A stretch of 64,000 nt of DNA from Calliphora vicina (Eukaryota; Arthropoda; Insecta; Diptera; Calliphoridae): contig NC_088780.1 in the NCBI RefSeq assembly GCF_958450345.1, positions 21,859,167 to 21,923,166 on the forward strand. The letters run 5' to 3'. The notes below the pieces were generated by a model. That model had not been told where the DNA came from. It saw only the letters and a program-made list of their open reading frames with translations, and searched no databases. The position numbers and the translations under genes were made by a program. Below are positions 61,560 to 64,000 of this stretch, in pieces; position 1 is the stretch's first letter; every line of letters starts with the position of its first letter.

Positions 61560-62800
61560 GATGAAAACTCTCAACCCTCAATTTTGGCGATCAGTTGAAA
61601 ATGAAACGGAGAAGGAGAAAGACATCCTCAAATCCAGATATACATACTAAGGCAATGTTCATTCTAGACAAGATAACCTATAATGCTGACAACGGTCCCC
61701 CCATGAACGTGACGAGAAAGATTGCGTTAAGTATCAAGCTGTAGTAGATGAGTACCATTACTGAATGGATTCCTTACCTAGCACTTCCAAGGAAGCATCC
61801 GAAAATGCTCTCATTTAGAGGTACATAAATCGTCCAAAAGAAGAAAGGTCCTACAACATCCACTACAGAATCTGCTAGGCGTGCATTTAATAAAGTGGTG
61901 AAAGATCTCCTTACAGTGGCTCTGGTTACAAACAAAGATGAATCAATTAATTCTGTGGTAACATAATGGATTGTCATTGAATCTTGCTGAGTTTGTTATG
62001 GAACAAACCTCGGCATCTCATTTTGATTCGGGTGAGATACCGCCGCGCTATGCCGATAAAATTCTTGGAGGATTTCTCAAAGGACTTGCTTAGCAGTTGT
62101 TTCTCTAAAATCAGTGATGGCTTATGTCTTTAACCCTCTAACCGGCCAATTTTATTTCGAGGTAAAATAATATTCCAGGTTATTGTTTGAAAAAAAAGAA
62201 ATACGTTGGAATAAAAACAAACGAAAGACAAGTGCACGTTCTTGTTTATCACAATAAGTAAATTGTTTGTCTCTTTACACATATTTACCGTTATAATGGG
62301 AAAATTAACCAAATAAAGCAGCATTACATACATTTATCATATACGCCTAAAGGCAGCCTTGTCGGTTAGAGGGTTAACTTATCCCGGTTTAGGAAATTCC
62401 GATGAGACCTCGTACAAGAATCTGTTTACAGCAAATGGTTATCGATACCCAGAAGATGTTGGAGTGCCTGCAACTCCAGAACCCCAACATTCCCAAGGAT
62501 GAATGGTCGATTATCAGCACCGAACAAGGCGACAACTAAACACGTCTAATACTAGCCCATCAAGGAATCGGATTCAGTTGAGCTCAATTATACAGAGTTT
62601 AAGCTGTTCGGCTTAAGGAGCGCCGGGCTACAGGCTTAGGGAGAGATAAAGCGAATGATGTTGAATCGGCCAACTATATCTGCTCACAGGTATGAAGCTA
62701 TTCGATCCTTAAAATCGTCCAGGTAGATCTGCAGCACTCGAAATGTGCCATAGATAATTTAAGGGTGATCATAGCTGATGAGGTACCTGGTGCTCAGACT
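61560..62800 (+). pseudogene. LINE ORF1 end and ORF2 start, decayed
   Basis: Frames near 62,450-62,540 read QKMLECLQLQNPNIPKDEWS then IISTEQGDN, like the end of an insect LINE ORF1. At 62,715-62,780 LKIVQVDLQHSKCAIDNLRV resembles the start of an ORF2 endonuclease. Upstream, TESARRAFNKVVKDLLTVAL is also ORF1-like. Stops and frameshifts are frequent, and a piggyBac-type MITE splits the sequence. Confidence 0.6.
62134..62373. mobile_element. second piggyBac-type MITE, TTAA flanked
   Basis: The ends CCCTCTAACCGGCCAA and TTGTCGGTTAGAGGG are imperfect inverses. TTAA flanks both sides (62,130-62,133 and 62,374-62,377). It is 240 bp and unrelated in sequence to the one at 19.2 kb apart from the end pattern. 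Confidence 0.75.
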
Positions 62801-62963
62801 CAGAAGTGAATATGTTCCCGGCCTCTATGCAAAAGGAAATGGTAGTAGGCCAAGATCATGTCTTATTGCTTAAAAATCTATTTATTTTTCATTGTTCGAA
62901 GCTTAGCAGACCTAACATTCGCAAAGGTCGATTTGTTGCTCCACCAGCCGAAGTGAGTGATCT

Positions 62964-63375
62964 CTAGGTTGTAATTTTGTCATTGTCATAAAGTTCAGAA
63001 TAATTATCATCTTTTTGATTCAATTTGTCATTTTCCTTGACAGAAACTTCAGACGTTACACCATCTTTACTAATGGATAAGAAAACGTTTTTAATACCAT
63101 TTTCATATACGAGGAATGATTAAAATTTTCTTAAATTCGGAAGTGACGATAAAAAACCTTTGTCGATTTAAACTCACATACGGTTGTTTGAATAAATATA
63201 ATTCCATAATTGTTTCTAATTTTTCACTGTTTAATATGGCAATGAATTCACTTGATATTTTTAAAAAATGTTCATTATTAATACTTTAACACTTACTATT
63301 CATTTCAAATCCTTTTGCGTATATTCCAAACATAGATAATATGGCTATAAGCCATAACATGAATTTTATCTGCAT
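62964..63375 (-). pseudogene. signal-peptide start followed by an interrupted frame
   Basis: From ATG (63,373-63,375) the frame reads MQIKFMLWLIAILSMFGIYA, a good signal peptide, then KGFEMNSKC and TAA (63,286-63,288). The same frame then stays open for 60 codons (including SEFIAILNSEKLETIMELYL), and a one-base shift at about 63,107 opens another 47 codons (NGIKNVFLSISKDGVTSEVS) to a TAG. A donor GTAAGT lies at 63,291-63,296, before the TAA, so the first 79 bp could instead be a real first exon, for example of the NRF-family gene. Its phase matches the 49.16-kb exon but not the 56.77-kb one. It could equally be a decayed secreted-protein gene. Confidence 0.4.
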
Positions 63376-64000
63376 TATAATCTCTTTTATTAATTTATAT
63401 TTTAACAAAATATATTTTTTATATTAAAATTTTTTATGTTTCCTTTTAATTATTTTCTTTACAAAAAAGCCACAATTCTTTTTACACTTTTTGCTTAAAA
63501 CATATGCAAATTTATTTTACAAAAAAAAATCAAAATTTTTAAACCAAAATGTAACAAAATTGTAGAAATAGTTGAATACGTTTCAAACCGTTAAACCTTT
63601 GTTAACATACGTATAATTTTGAATTTAAACCGTACGCGCTCGTAGCCACAAGTTGAATGATTTTAAATGACACCTGTAGCAATAATAAAACCCTAAAAAT
63701 GATTATGTTCCCTAAACTTACACTTACTTACAGACAAACACAGATATCGAGATATTAGCAGATATAAAACAAAAACCGTAAACACTATGAATAAGCCTAC
63801 ATTTAGAAACTGGTCAAGAGAGCTAAACTAAACACAACACACAACACACAGCATCATAGTCATTATTATCATCATTAGCAGTATTAACATCATTATCATC
63901 TTCAAAACTTTATTAATTTATTTTAGGCCTTTTGTGAGTCAACCCTAAAACAAATGTAAGTTTAGATTTCTTGGGCAAGTAAACAAAAACAGCAAACAAT
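63376..64000. other. gene-free AT-rich end of window
   Basis: No gene recognised. A TCATCATTA-type microsatellite tract lies at about 63,850-63,900. Confidence 0.4.

Noticed and set aside
63297..63375. Joining the signal-peptide exon directly to the 49.16-kb exon as the confirmed gene start
   Set aside because: The phases match, but this would bypass the exon at 56.67-56.77 kb and leave the NRF domain too short; it is kept only as an alternative.

Overview
The window is a repeat-rich, AT-rich eukaryotic nuclear segment. Two spliced genes and the repeat content point to a higher fly, probably a calyptrate such as a blowfly or house-fly relative. The order Diptera rests on the divergent fly-type MCM8 (rec) gene and on dispersed repeats of the kind common in flies. 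The species cannot be fixed from the sequence.

Only two host genes are well supported, and they converge tail to tail near 36.2-36.4 kb. On the plus strand, four exons between 30.40 and 36.21 kb encode an MCM8-type AAA+ protein (rec, a meiotic recombination MCM in flies). It has an RG-rich N-terminus, a C4 zinc ribbon and an intact Walker A. Its DE and arginine-finger motifs are altered and no C-terminal end is found. On the minus strand, at least eleven phase-matched exons from 56.77 down to 36.37 kb encode a multi-pass membrane acyltransferase-3 protein of the NRF-6 (nose resistant to fluoxetine) family. Its first exon or exons were not identified with certainty. A signal-peptide-like start followed by a broken reading frame lies at 62.96-63.38 kb on the same strand.

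Nearly everything else is transposable-element debris. 0-5 kb: a mariner fragment, a ~359-bp tandem repeat and a short MITE. 5.6-7.2 kb: first copy of a CGAGCCC-ended DNA element. 7.9-10 kb: a LINE reverse-transcriptase fragment and a solo LTR. 11.9-14.8 kb: related dispersed repeats, a minisatellite palindrome and a hAT-like element. 17.5-22.9 kb: decayed mariners, piggyBac-type, Harbinger-type and hAT MITEs, and a mini-me-like repeat. 23.9-28.2 kb: a long-TIR element, LINE and transposase scraps, and the second CGAGCCC element. 31.3-34.7 kb (rec intron 1): three MITEs in a row. 37.5-39.0 kb: third CGAGCCC element, inside an intron of the acyltransferase gene. 43-48 kb: mariner and ITmD37E-like transposons. 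50.3-55.3 kb: nested insertions inside one dispersed repeat. 57.1-59.3 kb: a duplicated transposase remnant. 60.2-62.9 kb: a dispersed repeat and a LINE ORF1 fragment with a piggyBac-type MITE.

The host genes show no sign of working together; they are simply neighbours. The most unusual material is a set of non-autonomous DNA elements with CGA-starting terminal inverted repeats and 4-bp AT-rich target duplications, the layered nesting at 50-55 kb, and the altered ATPase motifs and missing end of the MCM8 gene. All calls come from reading the sequence; no database search was run.
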